Shown: positions 32,919-43,200 of the stretch, one piece after another
How positions within the stretch are numbered: position 1 is the stretch's first letter
How the letters are laid out: each line of letters begins with the position of its first letter
NCBI GenBank assembly: GCA_937930845.1
Contig: CALHBJ010000004.1
Coordinates: forward strand, 148,677 to 212,676
From: an uncultured Rhizobiaceae group bacterium
Lineage (GTDB): Bacteria > Pseudomonadota > Alphaproteobacteria > Rhizobiales > Rhizobiaceae
Direction: 5' to 3'
DNA: 64,000 nt
Notes under the pieces: model-generated
What the model saw: only the letters and a program-made list of their open reading frames with translations
Database searches by the model: none
Told to the model about the DNA's origin: nothing
Translations under genes and position numbers: made by a program

Positions 32919-35900
32919 TCAGCTACACCCGGTTGTGCTTCCGCAACTGTCGCATTTTAGGCAGGTGCCGTTGCGCACCAGGGTGAAGTTTTGGCATTCG
33001 GGGCAGCTTTCGCCTTCGTAGCCTTGCATTTTGGCCATGGCGCGGCGTTCGCCTTTGCTTGGTGTGTGGGCCGGGGCGACTTCGCCCTGTTCCACGGTCG
33101 AGCGGGCGTTTTCTTCATAGTCGCGTTTGAACGCGGTTGCCTCTTCCTGCAACATCAGCACGCCGCTGTCGGCTGCCACGGCGGTGGCTGCGCTGGCACC
33201 AGAACTGCCAATGGCAGTTACAATTGTCGAGCCGCCGGAAGGGGCTGAGCCGCCGCTCTTGCTGCCATTGTTGCCACCATTGGCGCTGCCTGCGGGCTCG
33301 TTGTCGCCAGCTGAACCGCTGGAGACGACGGCCAATTTGCTGCCGCGGGTCAAGCCGCGGGAAACAACTTCGGCTTTGCCTTCGCTAACGCCTTTGCCAA
33401 GCGCCGTGTGGGCGAAGTTGGATGTGTCCACATGGCCCAGATCGTGGCGGCCAAGATAGGAAATGGCCAGTTCGCGGAACACATAGTCGAGAATTGACGT
33501 GGCGTTCTTGATCGCGTCATTGCCCATGACAATGCCGGCTGGCTCGAATTTGGTGAAGGTGAAGGCCTCCACATATTCTTCCAGCGGCACGCCATATTGC
33601 ATGCCCAGGGAAATGGCGATGGCGAAATTATTCATCATGGCGCGGAAGGCGGCGCCTTCCTTGTGCATGTCGATGAAGATCTCGCCAATGCGGCCATCGT
33701 CAAATTCGCCGGTGCGCAGATACACTTTATGGCCGCCAACAACGGCTTTTTGAGTGTAGCCCTTGCGGCGGTTCGGCAATTTCTCACGGGCCTGCTGGCG
33801 CTGAACCTCGACAATTTTCTCAACGATCTTCTCAGTCACCGTTGCGGCACGTGCGGCGGCAGGGGCGTCGATCAGGTTGTCGAGAGCTTCATCATCTTCC
33901 TCGTCTTCAACAAGGGAAGCGTTCAGCGGCTGGGACAGTTTGGAGCCATCGCGGTATAGGGCGTTGGCTTTCAGGCCCAGTTTCCACGACAGCATGTAGG
34001 CTTCGTTACAATCCTCAACAGCGGCATCGTTTGGCATGTTGATGGTTTTGGAGATTGCACCGGAGATGAAGGGTTGGGCCGCTGCCATCATGCGGATGTG
34101 GCTTTCGGTGGACAGCGAGCGGGTGCCGATGCGGCCACAGGGTGTGGCGCAATCGAAGACGGGCAAATGCTCGTCTTTCAGGCCCGGTGCGCCTTCTAAT
34201 GTCATGGCACCACAGCACCAGATGTTGGCCGCCTGAATTTCATCCTTGGTGAAGCCCAGAGCCGACAGGACATCGAAAGAGAAGTCGTTCAACTGATCAT
34301 CGGTGAAACCGAGGGTTTCCTTACAGAATTTTTCGCCAAGGGTGAATTTGTTGAACGCAAACTTGATGTCGAATGCCTGGGCAAGGCCATCCTCAATGGC
34401 TGCAATCTGTTCGGGGCCGAAGCCTTTTTCTTCCAGCGCGCCATGGGAGACTGCGTTGGAGCCCTTCAATGTGCCGTGGCCCACTGCATAGGTGATCATC
34501 TGCTCGATGGTGGCTACGTCATATCCAAGTTTTTCCAGGGCCTCTGGTACAGCCCGGTTGATGATCTTGAAATAACCGCCACCGGCGAGCTTCTTGAATT
34601 TCACCAGTGCGAAATCAGGTTCAATGCCTGTTGTGTCACAATCCATCACCAGGCCGATTGTGCCGGTGGGGGCAACAACGGTGGCCTGGGCATTGCGGTA
34701 GCCGTATTTGTCGCCAAGTTCCACGGCGCGGTCCCAGGCGGCTTTGGCATGGTCTGACAGTCCAGCCCACAGGTCGCGGCCTTGAAGGGATGCGTGGTCG
34801 AGGGGCACAGGATTGACCGCCAGCGCATCATAGCCATTGGCATTGCCGTGGGCTGCGTTGCGGTGGTTGCGCATGACACGGGCCATGTGGTCCTTATTGG
34901 GCCCATAGCCGGGGAAGGGGCCTTGCTCTTTGGCCATCAGTGCGGAAGTTTCGTAGCACACGCCGGTCATAATGGCGCTGATTGCACCACAGATGGCGCG
35001 GCCCTCATCTGAGTCGTAGGGAATGCCCGCCGTCATCAGCAGGCCGCCAATATTGGCAAAGCCAAGGCCCGTGGTGCGGTAATCGTAAGACAGTTTGGCA
35101 ATTTCCCTGGATGGGAATTGCGCCATGAGCACGGAAATTTCCAGTACCATCATCCAAAGGCGCGTTGCGTGCTCAAACGCTTCAACGTCAAAGGTCTTGT
35201 CCGGGCGACGGAACTGCAACAGGTTTATCGACGCCAGGTTACAGGCCGTATCATCCAGGAACATGTATTCAGAACACGGGTTGGACGCACGGATTGGTCC
35301 AGCGGCCGGGCAAGTGTGCCAGTCGTTCATCGTGGTGTTGTAATGCAGACCGGGATCAGCGGATTGCCATGCGGCATTGCCGATCTTGTCCCACAATTCG
35401 CGCGCCTTGACGGTTTTGGTAACCGAGCCGTCCTTACGGGCAATCAAATCCCAATCGGCATCGGCCTCAACAGCCTGGAGGAACTCATCCTTGATCGACA
35501 CGGAATTGTTGGAATTCTGGCCCGATACGGTGAGATAGGCTTCGCTGTCCCAGTCTGTGTTGTAGACGGGAAATTCAATGTCCGTGTAACCTTGCTTGGC
35601 GAGTTGAATGACGCGGTAGATATAATTCTCCGGTACAGCATTCTTTTTGGCGAGGCGGATTTCGCGTTTCAGGGCCGGGTTGGCCTTGGGGTCAAAACAC
35701 TGATCGCCGGGGCCTTCGCAATTGATGCAGGCTTTCATGATGGCAGTCATGTGGCGGGAAACGAGCTTGGAACCGGTCACAATGGCCGCAACCTTTTGCT
35801 CTTCCTTCACTTTCCAGTCGATATAGGCCTCGATATCCGGGTGGTCGATGTCGACCACCACCATTTTGGCGGCGCGGCGTGTTGTGCCGCCGGATTTGAT

Positions 35901-36701
35901 TGCGCCGGCGGCGCGGTCGCCGATTTTCAGGAATGACATCAGGCCGGAAGATTTGCCGCCGCCGGACAAAGGCTCGTTTTCGCCACGAATGTGGGAAAAG
36001 TTGGAGCCGGTGCCGGAACCATATTTGAACAGGCGGGCTTCGCGCACCCAAAGATCCATGATACCGCCATCGTTGACGAGATCATCGCCCACAGACTGAA
36101 TGAAACAGGCGTGGGGTTGGGGGTGTTCGTAGGATGATTTTGATTTGACCAGCTTGCCGGTTTCAAAATCGACATAGTGGTGGCCCTGGGCCGGTCCATC
36201 AATGCCATAGGCCCAGTGCAGGCCGGTGTTGAACCACTGGGGTGAATTGGGCGCCACTTTCTGGGTGGCCAACATGAAACACAGCTCGTCGTGATAGGCG
36301 AGGGCATCGTCTTCGCTGTCGAAATAGCCGCCCTTCCAGCCCCAGTATGTCCATGTGCCTGCCAGACGACGGAAAACCTGTTCGGAAGTCATCTCCGATG
36401 TGTAGCGCTCGGCCTTTGGCAATTCTTTAAGTGCTTCGGTGTCTTCAACCGACCGCCACAGGAAAGAGGGAATGGAATTTTCCTCAACCTTTTTCAGCCG
36501 TGCAGGCACACCGGCCTTACGGAAATATTTCTGCGCGATGATGTCGCTTGCCACCTGGCTAAACTGTTCGGGCACCAGAATATTTTCCAGTTTGAATACC
36601 ACCGAACCATCGGGATTCTTAATCTCGCTGGTTGCTGTGCGCATGGGCACAAGGTCGAAAGGTGATTGTCCGGCTTTGGTGTAGCGACGTTCTATGCGCA
36701 T
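32919..36701 (-). CDS. nrdJ: Adenosylcobalamin-dependent ribonucleotide reductase (class II)
   Basis: 1260 residues. The barrel core has [72 protein letters not shown] with a catalytic-pair Cys, and [20 protein letters not shown]. The C-terminus is a Cys-rich zinc ribbon ([18 protein letters not shown]), separated by a Gly/Ser/Ala linker ([17 protein letters not shown]). It reduces ribonucleotides to deoxyribonucleotides with B12, independent of oxygen. Length and tail match the alphaproteobacterial form. Two NrdR boxes lie about 330 bases upstream. No cobalamin riboswitch was seen. Confidence 0.96.
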   Translation of the reverse strand: MRIERRYTKAGQSPFDLVPMRTATSEIKNPDGSVVFKLENILVPEQFSQVASDIIAQKYFRKAGVPARLKKVEENSIPSFLWRSVEDTEALKELPKAERYTSEMTSEQVFRRLAGTWTYWGWKGGYFDSEDDALAYHDELCFMLATQKVAPNSPQWFNTGLHWAYGIDGPAQGHHYVDFETGKLVKSKSSYEHPQPHACFIQSVGDDLVNDGGIMDLWVREARLFKYGSGTGSNFSHIRGENEPLSGGGKSSGLMSFLKIGDRAAGAIKSGGTTRRAAKMVVVDIDHPDIEAYIDWKVKEEQKVAAIVTGSKLVSRHMTAIMKACINCEGPGDQCFDPKANPALKREIRLAKKNAVPENYIYRVIQLAKQGYTDIEFPVYNTDWDSEAYLTVSGQNSNNSVSIKDEFLQAVEADADWDLIARKDGSVTKTVKARELWDKIGNAAWQSADPGLHYNTTMNDWHTCPAAGPIRASNPCSEYMFLDDTACNLASINLLQFRRPDKTFDVEAFEHATRLWMMVLEISVLMAQFPSREIAKLSYDYRTTGLGFANIGGLLMTAGIPYDSDEGRAICGAISAIMTGVCYETSALMAKEQGPFPGYGPNKDHMARVMRNHRNAAHGNANGYDALAVNPVPLDHASLQGRDLWAGLSDHAKAAWDRAVELGDKYGYRNAQATVVAPTGTIGLVMDCDTTGIEPDFALVKFKKLAGGGYFKIINRAVPEALEKLGYDVATIEQMITYAVGHGTLKGSNAVSHGALEEKGFGPEQIAAIEDGLAQAFDIKFAFNKFTLGEKFCKETLGFTDDQLNDFSFDVLSALGFTKDEIQAANIWCCGAMTLEGAPGLKDEHLPVFDCATPCGRIGTRSLSTESHIRMMAAAQPFISGAISKTINMPNDAAVEDCNEAYMLSWKLGLKANALYRDGSKLSQPLNASLVEDEEDDEALDNLIDAPAAARAATVTEKIVEKIVEVQRQQAREKLPNRRKGYTQKAVVGGHKVYLRTGEFDDGRIGEIFIDMHKEGAAFRAMMNNFAIAISLGMQYGVPLEEYVEAFTFTKFEPAGIVMGNDAIKNATSILDYVFRELAISYLGRHDLGHVDTSNFAHTALGKGVSEGKAEVVSRGLTRGSKLAVVSSGSAGDNEPAGSANGGNNGSKSGGSAPSGGSTIVTAIGSSGASAATAVAADSGVLMLQEEATAFKRDYEENARSTVEQGEVAPAHTPSKGERRAMAKMQGYEGESCPECQNFTLVRNGTCLKCDSCGSTTGCS

Positions 36702-37028
36702 CTTAAATTCTTTCCGACCTTTTTGGACCGCTTATTCCCAATGGCGCGGTCAACATATCTGCCACCGGAGCGCCCGTGCGCACCAGATCAATTAACGTGA
36801 TCGCCGACATTGATGACCGACCACCCCCTGAAACCGTCTGCTTTCTTAACGCGAAGCGTTCCGGCTTTTACCGACCAGCCCCCGAAGGTTGGCCAATTTG
36901 CGAATGCCCTGGAAATACAAGGCGTTCGCTATATCTTACTTTGTGTGTTGCGCGTGCAGTTCTACACACGTCGCAACGCATGCATGCCCGATCAGAGAAA
37001 CCCCAAACACCGTTCTCACCACTCGCAC
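36702..37028 (-). other. Long 5' leader of nrdJ
   Basis: If transcription starts at the NrdR boxes, the message has a leader of about 300 bases. It contains a diverged direct repeat (ACCGACCACCCCC at 36816 and ACCGACCAGCCCCC at 36870, plus strand). The conserved blocks of a cobalamin riboswitch were looked for and not found. Ribosome site GGAAAG precedes the nrdJ ATG. No gene supported. Confidence 0.5.
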
Positions 37029-37075
37029 ACACAATATAGCGTGGTTTCCACGCTAAAGACCACAACATCTTGTGG
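37029..37075. promoter_or_regulatory. Tandem NrdR boxes with an embedded inverted repeat
   Basis: Box 1, ACACAATATAGCGTGG (37029-37044), and box 2, CCACAACATCTTGTGG (37060-37075), both fit the NrdR consensus and start exactly 31 bases apart, three helical turns, as in known nrd promoters. Between and partly inside them is a perfect TAGCGTGG-ttt-CCACGCTA (37037-37055). NrdR with ATP/dATP would repress nrdJ here. Confidence 0.85.
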
Positions 37076-37705
37076 TTAATATGGTGTTAATCTCAACTTT
37101 TCACCATTTTGTCACAATCGGGTTCCGACAGTCATTTGCGCGCACCTCTCCCATCGCTGAAACGGTATATTTCGCAACCGAAATACCTCGCAGCAAGCGT
37201 TGATTATACTCTGTACGCGCCGATGATTTTCGTTGGTCCGGAAACCCGGAACCGCCCGAAAGTGGCCGATGACCAAACTAACAAAACAGAAATCTGGGTC
37301 AACGCATCATGGCAGATTGTAGGTGGTTGAAAGGCGTATCTTGAGTTGTATTTGCGCTGATTTCCCACACATGCTGTCATCCCTAAACTGCGCGTTTCAA
37401 AGGGTTTTAAGAGATCAATCCACGTCTTGTATCTGCGCCGAAAATTATTTGTAAAAATCTATGAATAAATTTCTTGACCCGGGGCAGTGATAGGTGGGTG
37501 GTGATTCCTCTCCCCATATGGACCCATCATATGGGTAAAATGCGCGTTTTGAGGACTAGATGTTGTGTTGCTGGCAATGAAATTGCGAATCTAATTCCAC
37601 ATCGATTCGTCCACACTATTGGCCAGAATCGGAGCCAGCCATGCCGGTGGCGCCTGGATGCAAGCTGTGGCACCTCTTGAGGGAAATGATTGAAGAGTGG
37701 AACCC
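37076..37705. other. Intergenic region upstream of the transglycosylase gene
   Basis: About 630 bases between the divergent nrdJ promoter and the mltB-like gene. Plus-strand frames of about 70 codons (37109-37330, 37474-37680) are unlike any protein I know. A perfect inverted repeat at 37513-37535 is listed separately. Nothing else seen. Confidence 0.55.
37513..37535. repeat. Perfect inverted repeat upstream of the transglycosylase gene
   Basis: CCCATATG and CATATGGG separated by GACCCAT. It lies about 170 bases before the gene start and may be an operator or a transcript hairpin; no T-run follows. Confidence 0.5.
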
Positions 37706-38908
37706 ATGATTCTGACCAGGTACATTCGCCAGCCCCGATATCTTTACCTTGCCGCTATTGTTGCAATTGCAATTATCGCGGGCGGTGCCGGGTCGGTGGC
37801 CCGCGCGGAAACATTTGCAAGCTTTCTCAAAGGGGTTGAACGGGAAGCCCTGACACGCGGGATTACGAAAGCCACGCTCAACCAGGCGTTTCGTGGCCTG
37901 ACGCCAGATCCGAACATGGATCGGCTGACCAAACGCCAACCGGAACTGGTGAAACCCATTGGCGGCTATATTGAACGCCGTGCCAATGGTGGCATGTTGA
38001 AAACCGGGCGGCGCAAACTCAAGGGCGTTTCCCGCACCATGAAAGCCATTGAGCGAACTTATGGCGTTGACCCCTACGTGGTGGTGGCCATATGGGGCAT
38101 GGAAACCGGCTATGGTGGGGGAATTGGCACCAGTGATGTCTTCCGCTCGCTGGCCACCCTTGGCTGGAAGCGATATCGCGGCGATTTCTTCATAGGCGAA
38201 TTGCTGGATGCGCTGACAATTCTCCAGCAAGAAGGAATTACGCGCAAACAGATGGTGGGATCATGGGCAGGCGCAATGGGCCAAACCCAGTTCATACCCT
38301 CTAGTTTCCTGAAATATGCCGTTGATTTTGACAAGGATGGCAAACGCAATTTGTGGAAGAGCAGGGCCGACGCGCTGGCGTCAACCGCCAATTACCTGTC
38401 ACAAAAAGGCTGGCAGGCCGGGCAACCCTGGGGTGTGCCCGTCACACTTCCTACTGGATATAAACGCAATGTTGAAACGCTGGGCTGGAAGCAGTGGAAG
38501 GTAAGAGGAGTGAAGCCAGCCGATGGCAGTCGCTTCCCTACAAAGGGCACCGCAACATTGTTTTTTCCCGCCGGGGCAGAAGGCCCGGCCTTTTTGATCA
38601 CGCCCAATTATGAAGTTATCCGCGATTATAATTCGTCCGATGCTTATTCATTGTCGGCCGGGTTGCTGGCCAACCGGCTGCGCGGGCGCAAACGTTTTGT
38701 CACCAAGTGGCCAACCGACAAGACGCTGAACAAAGCGCAACGTATGAAAGTGCAGGAATTGCTGGTGCGCCGGGGCCACAGTGTTCCCAACCGTACCGGC
38801 CGCATACTCAAAGGTGTGCGGCTTGCAATCCGCGACTTTCAACACAGCAAGGGGCTGGTTGCGGACGGTTATCCTGATCGCGAATTGCTGCGCCAATTGT
38901 CGCGATAA
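37706..38908 (+). CDS. Lytic murein transglycosylase, MltB type, with peptidoglycan-binding domain
   Basis: 400 residues from ATG 37706; a GTG nine bases earlier has no room for its own ribosome site. Signal segment YLAAIVAIAIIAGGAGSVARA, then an MltB-like catalytic domain with the Glu in VAIWGMETGYGG, the GSWAGAMGQTQFIPSSF loop and the DFDKDGKRN (EF-hand-like) loop, and a C-terminal PG_binding_1 domain (VQELLVRRGHSVPNRTG, DFQHSKGLVADGYPDRELL). It cuts glycan strands to 1,6-anhydromuramic ends in the periplasm. All key residues are present. Confidence 0.92.
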   Translation: MILTRYIRQPRYLYLAAIVAIAIIAGGAGSVARAETFASFLKGVEREALTRGITKATLNQAFRGLTPDPNMDRLTKRQPELVKPIGGYIERRANGGMLKTGRRKLKGVSRTMKAIERTYGVDPYVVVAIWGMETGYGGGIGTSDVFRSLATLGWKRYRGDFFIGELLDALTILQQEGITRKQMVGSWAGAMGQTQFIPSSFLKYAVDFDKDGKRNLWKSRADALASTANYLSQKGWQAGQPWGVPVTLPTGYKRNVETLGWKQWKVRGVKPADGSRFPTKGTATLFFPAGAEGPAFLITPNYEVIRDYNSSDAYSLSAGLLANRLRGRKRFVTKWPTDKTLNKAQRMKVQELLVRRGHSVPNRTGRILKGVRLAIRDFQHSKGLVADGYPDRELLRQLSR

Positions 38909-39006
38909 TGCGGCAATCGCCGGGGCAGGCTTTCAACACGTGTGAAACCTGATGCGACGTTCGAATCTGGATTGACTTCGCACCCCGCTTTGACTGATCT
39001 GCGCCG

Positions 39007-39876
39007 ATGACTAGAAAACATGCCATGCTGACAGTTCTCTGCGGCGCGACTTTTATGTCGTTTGCCGGTGTGATGCTGCGCAATATTGACGATGCGGGCA
39101 CGATTCAGGTGCTGATATATCGCTGTTTTGCGCTTGGCAGCGTTGTGCCGTTTATTGCCATGTGGCGGCGCGGAACCTCATTGCCATCGTTTTTTCGGGC
39201 GATCAATCGCAATGACTGGATTCTAGGATGCCTGCTGGCAACCAGCTTCTCGTGCTATATCTATTCAATTCTCAATACGACGGTGGCGAACACGCTGTTT
39301 GTGATTGCAGTTTCACCTTTCATTGCAGCCGTGGTGGGCTGGCTATGGATTGGCGAACGGGTGACGCGCATTACGGTGGCGACCATGTTGCTGGCGCTGT
39401 TTGGTGTGGCGCTGATGGTTGTGGACGGCCTTGGCACCGGCCATACGTTTGGAAATCTAATGGCGCTGGCCGCTGCTGCCAGTTTTGCGGTGGGACTGGT
39501 GTTTGTACGTAAAATCGGCAGCGAGGATATGCTGGCAGGCACTTTTTTGGGCGGTTGGATTGCAGCCGCCTTCAATCTGGTGCTGGCGTTGGCCCTTGGT
39601 CAAAGCCTTGTACTATCGCCCAATGATCTGATCGTATCGCTTGGGTCGGGCGTGTTCAGCATCGGGATTGGCATGGCGCTGGTGATCTGGGGTGCTTCCT
39701 ATTTGCCCGCCGCTGAAGTGAGCATTCTCACATTGCTTGAAGGGGTGCTTGGCCCTATTTGGGTGTGGCTGGTCTTTACTGAAACGGTGACGACCAATCT
39801 CCTGATCGGCGGGGCGATCGTGTTTGCTGCGGTGACGGCTCAAGTCTTGTTATCGCGCAGCCGGGAACTGGCTTAG
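39007..39876 (+). CDS. EamA/DMT-family transporter
   Basis: 289 residues with about ten membrane helices arranged as two EamA repeats (first half FMSFAGVMLRNIDDAGTIQVL; second half ALAAAASFAVGLVFVRKIG, then VSILTLLEGVLGPIWVWLVF). Members export amino acids, metabolites or drugs; the substrate cannot be told. It follows the transglycosylase gene by 98 bases and converges on a Tet-like MFS gene. Confidence 0.88.
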   Translation: MTRKHAMLTVLCGATFMSFAGVMLRNIDDAGTIQVLIYRCFALGSVVPFIAMWRRGTSLPSFFRAINRNDWILGCLLATSFSCYIYSILNTTVANTLFVIAVSPFIAAVVGWLWIGERVTRITVATMLLALFGVALMVVDGLGTGHTFGNLMALAAAASFAVGLVFVRKIGSEDMLAGTFLGGWIAAAFNLVLALALGQSLVLSPNDLIVSLGSGVFSIGIGMALVIWGASYLPAAEVSILTLLEGVLGPIWVWLVFTETVTTNLLIGGAIVFAAVTAQVLLSRSRELA

Positions 39877-39889
39877 GAACGTTCGCGCT

Positions 39890-41116
39890 TTACGGCGCTT
39901 GCCTGCGTGGCCGACGCAGCGAATCCAACCAGATAATGGCTAGCGTCAGGACGAATAGCGCTGCGCCAAACCAATAGTAAGTGCCGGGGTTGGGGAAGTA
40001 AGGGGCCGCTCCGGTTGAGAAGGCAAATATCTGGGTGGCGAATATCGGGCCGATGATCATTGCCACGGAGTTGATGCTGCCCAATGTGCCCTGCAACAAA
40101 CCCTGTTCATTGTCTGGCACGTTTTGCGACATGATGGCCGTGAGGCACGGACCGGCACAGCCCCAGCCAATGATGTGGACCAAAATGGCGGGATAGATGA
40201 GCCAGCTATGGCTGATGAAAGGCAGATACACAAAGGCGAGGGTGGAAATGCCGTAGCCCACATAGAGTACCCGCCGTTCGCCAAACATGGGCACGACGAT
40301 GCGAACCAGATAGCCTTGGACGAAGGCCATGCAGACCCCGACCCAGGCCAGTGAATATCCTGCCTCGGCAACGCCCCAGTCGAACCGGGCATCAGTCCAC
40401 AGCACCCAGATGTTTTGCAATCCCTGCTGGGCAATTCCGGTGAGGAACAGGGCTGTGAGCAAGACGATCAAAGAGGTGTATCGTCCCACACGCCACAGCG
40501 CGCCAAACGGGTTTGTTTTGGCAAAGCTGATGGTGGCGCGTTTTTCCTTTGGCAGGCTTTCCGGCAGCATGAAATAGCCGAAAACCATATTGGCAAAGGC
40601 CAGGGCTGACGCCAAAAAGAACGGGTATTGCAGATCGATCGCACCCAATACGCCGCCAATCAGAGGCCCGATGGTGAAGCCAATTCCGAAAGCTGCGCCC
40701 AGCAGGCCAAAGGCGGCGGCGCGTCCCTCGCGGGGTGTGATGTCAGCGATATAGGCATTGGCCGTTGTGACAGTGGCGCTGAAGACACCGGCGACCAGCC
40801 GTCCTGCAATGAGCCACCACAGATTGGGTGCCAATGCGATGATCATGTAATCAACAGCGAGTCCGCCAAGGGAGATCAGAAGGACTGGGCGGCGGCCATA
40901 TTTATCAGACAGCGCGCCAAGAAACGGGCTGAATATAAATTGCATCAGCGCAAAGCTGGAGCTGATCAGGCCATAGATGAGAGCAGATTGCGAAAGGTCG
41001 GCACCGGACAATTCCTGCACCAGGACAGGCAATATGGGGAAAATCAAGCCGATCCCGAGCATATCTATCACGACAGTCGCGATGATGAATATGAGGGCTG
41101 AACGACGTGCGGTCAT
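39890..41116 (-). CDS. MFS transporter, TetA/TCR-like
   Basis: 408 residues, twelve helices. The motif between helices 2 and 3, GALSDKYGRRPVLL, and DMLGIGLIFPILPVL near the N-terminus are typical of the Tet(A/C)-like DHA1 subfamily of drug-proton antiporters. Chromosomal members like this rarely give tetracycline resistance, so a generic efflux role is the safe call. The stop is 13 bases from that of the convergent EamA gene. Confidence 0.88.
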   Translation of the reverse strand: MTARRSALIFIIATVVIDMLGIGLIFPILPVLVQELSGADLSQSALIYGLISSSFALMQFIFSPFLGALSDKYGRRPVLLISLGGLAVDYMIIALAPNLWWLIAGRLVAGVFSATVTTANAYIADITPREGRAAAFGLLGAAFGIGFTIGPLIGGVLGAIDLQYPFFLASALAFANMVFGYFMLPESLPKEKRATISFAKTNPFGALWRVGRYTSLIVLLTALFLTGIAQQGLQNIWVLWTDARFDWGVAEAGYSLAWVGVCMAFVQGYLVRIVVPMFGERRVLYVGYGISTLAFVYLPFISHSWLIYPAILVHIIGWGCAGPCLTAIMSQNVPDNEQGLLQGTLGSINSVAMIIGPIFATQIFAFSTGAAPYFPNPGTYYWFGAALFVLTLAIIWLDSLRRPRRQAP

Positions 41117-41144
41117 GGAAATGTCCCGCGCTTTTCGCGTTGGA

Positions 41145-41654
41145 TCAACCGTCTTTCAAGCCGGAAATTGGTTCCACATAGGACATTTCCATGTCCCAGG
41201 GGAAATAGATCCAGGTATCCTGACTCACTTCAGTGACGAATGTATCGGCCATGTCGCAGCCTTTTGGCTTGGCATATACGGTGGCGATATGGGCATTGGG
41301 CAGCATTTCGCGCACCTTTTTGGCCGTGGCGCCTGTATCTGTCAGATCGTCGATGACAAGCACACCTGCGCCGCCATCTCCGGCTTCCATGTCGGCACTA
41401 ATTCCCTTGATCACGTCGAGTTCGCCCTGGTCCTTGTATTCGTGATAGGAGGCAATGCACACGGTTTCGATGGTGCGAATACCCAGTTCACGGGCGATGA
41501 TTGCAGCTGGCACCAGGCCGCCACGGGTGATGGCGACAATTGATTTCCACTGGGGCTTTTCTTTGCCGCTGCCCGCCAAGCGCCAGGCAAGCGCCTTGCA
41601 ATCGCGGTGAAACTGATCCCAGGAAACTGGAAATGCCTTTGAAGGTCCGGACAT
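41145..41654 (-). CDS. gpt: Xanthine-guanine phosphoribosyltransferase
   Basis: 169 residues from ATG 41654, with GGAG eight bases upstream. The PRPP loop [35 protein letters not shown] and the late [10 protein letters not shown] are diagnostic of Gpt. It salvages xanthine and guanine to XMP and GMP at the membrane surface. It competes for the same purines the cluster at 3.8-10.5 kb degrades. Confidence 0.94.
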   Translation of the reverse strand: MSGPSKAFPVSWDQFHRDCKALAWRLAGSGKEKPQWKSIVAITRGGLVPAAIIARELGIRTIETVCIASYHEYKDQGELDVIKGISADMEAGDGGAGVLVIDDLTDTGATAKKVREMLPNAHIATVYAKPKGCDMADTFVTEVSQDTWIYFPWDMEMSYVEPISGLKDG

Positions 41655-41784
41655 GGGATGCGCTCCGCTCGAAAATGAATTTGAAAGGCGATACCCCACC
41701 GCTTGTTCGCAATCAACCTTGCTTTGGCCAATGGGGGATACTGGTCACTGAAATTAAGAGGGAATTACGCTGTCGCGCCTGCGC

Positions 41785-42543
41785 TTAACGTCCAACCACA
41801 CCGGTGCGGTTTTTGACCAATCCCGCAACCATTTCCTCGACCTGGGCAACGGTCTGCTGCAAAATCGCTTCATCACGGCTGCGCACGACAATCTGAGTGG
41901 AATAGGCGCCGTTTTCGAACCTTGGATATGAGCCGATCATGGTTTGCGGCTGTGCTTCTTGAATGGCCGTCAGCGGTGCGCCAATGTCGCCTTCGCCCAG
42001 GGGGCAATCGACAGTTCGCGAGTGGATTTTAGCCCCTCCCTTTAGCGTGGGGGCGATGGAATCCATCATGGCTTGCATGATTTTGGGCACTCCGGCCATC
42101 ACATGCACGTTTTCCACCCGGAAACCGGGGGCAGTGGAAACCGGGTTGGCGATAAGGGTCGCTCCCTCGGGGGTGCGGGCCATGCGTTTCCGCGATTGGG
42201 TAAATTCCAGCCCGCGTTTCGAATAGGCCGCCTGCATGAGGGCCATAGCTTCCGGATGATGGGTGCAGGGCAGGCCGAAAGCTGCAGATATAGCATCGGC
42301 TGTAATGTCGTCATGGGTTGGGCCAATACCGCCTGAGGTGAAGACATAATCATAGCGTGCTCGCAGGCTGTTCACTGCCTCAATGATGCGGTCCTGGTGG
42401 TCCGATACAATGCGCACTTCCTCAAGATCGATGCCCAACTCCGTGAGGTAATCGGCCACAAACCCAATGTTCTTGTCCTTGGTTCGGCCAGACAGAATCT
42501 CATCGCCAATGACAATCATTGCTGCTGTCACGGTATCGCTCAC
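41785..42543 (-). CDS. CinA-like competence/damage-inducible protein (MoaB-like domain)
   Basis: 252 residues. MIVIGDEILSGRTKDKNIGF, FTSGGIGPTHDDITADAISAAFG and MAGVPKIMQAMMD define the molybdopterin-binding (MoCF) domain of CinA. The C-terminal PncC nicotinamide-nucleotide amidase domain of full CinA is missing; residues after 175 are a small extra domain. Such short forms probably act in NAD(P) repair as pyrophosphatases, but this is inferred. Confidence 0.88.
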   Translation of the reverse strand: MSDTVTAAMIVIGDEILSGRTKDKNIGFVADYLTELGIDLEEVRIVSDHQDRIIEAVNSLRARYDYVFTSGGIGPTHDDITADAISAAFGLPCTHHPEAMALMQAAYSKRGLEFTQSRKRMARTPEGATLIANPVSTAPGFRVENVHVMAGVPKIMQAMMDSIAPTLKGGAKIHSRTVDCPLGEGDIGAPLTAIQEAQPQTMIGSYPRFENGAYSTQIVVRSRDEAILQQTVAQVEEMVAGLVKNRTGVVGR

Positions 42544-42712
42544 GCCGCCACCTGCTTGTAGAGAAACATCATCACAAACGCCTACACCGAAGGTGGAAGG
42601 TCTACAAGAAGACTAAATTGTCTGGTGGTATTTCGAATGATCACATTAGCAAATTGCAAAGTGCTTCTTGATAGGCTGATCACCGATCATTCACGGCAGG
42701 CGGAAAATTCTC

Positions 42713-43171
42713 ATGAAACTATTTTATTCTCTTCCAGCGCTGGCGCTGGCATTTGTTCTCGCAACGGGTGTTCAACTGGCCCTCCCTGATGCGGCGCAGG
42801 CGCAATCGGCGTCTTCGCTGAGCTCAATCAATCAGATTCGCAAGAGCAAAGGGCGCAGAGCAGTCGTTGTGCACCCTGCATTGCAGCGTGCGGCAAAGGA
42901 ACAGGCGGTGCTGATGGCCCGCCATGGCAAGATGAGCCACAGTGTGGGCCGTGGAAATTCGTTTGGTGCGCGCCTAAGACGTGCTGGATTTAGCGGTCGT
43001 GCGGTTGAAAATGTGGGCTATGGATACAAGTCCCCCGGCAGCGTGGCAAAAGCCTGGATGGGGTCGCGCGGCCACCGTCGCAATATGATGCAACGCGGGT
43101 TGCGCTATGGCGGTTTTGCCAGCGCACGGCGCGGTAAAACGGTGTATTGGGCGCTCATTTTGGGCAAATAG
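42713..43171 (+). CDS. Secreted CAP/SCP-domain protein
   Basis: 152 residues: a signal peptide (LPALALAFVLATGVQLALP, cleavage near AQA) and a CAP domain with HPALQRAAKEQAVLMARHGKM, SHSVG, ENVGYGY and AWMGSRGHRRNMM. The cavity His/Glu residues are present (H near 89, E near 102, H near 122). CAP proteins bind lipids or act extracellularly in ways not well known in bacteria. The gene stands alone. Confidence 0.9.
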   Translation: MKLFYSLPALALAFVLATGVQLALPDAAQAQSASSLSSINQIRKSKGRRAVVVHPALQRAAKEQAVLMARHGKMSHSVGRGNSFGARLRRAGFSGRAVENVGYGYKSPGSVAKAWMGSRGHRRNMMQRGLRYGGFASARRGKTVYWALILGK

Positions 43172-43200
43172 CCGGACCCACCGGGGCAAGAGTATGCGTT

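Noticed and set aside
35118..35936. Plus-strand frame of 272 codons inside nrdJ
   Set aside because: Antisense of a strongly conserved gene; no start signal.
36702..37028. Cobalamin riboswitch upstream of nrdJ
   Set aside because: Expected from the B12 dependence, but the conserved blocks are absent on inspection.
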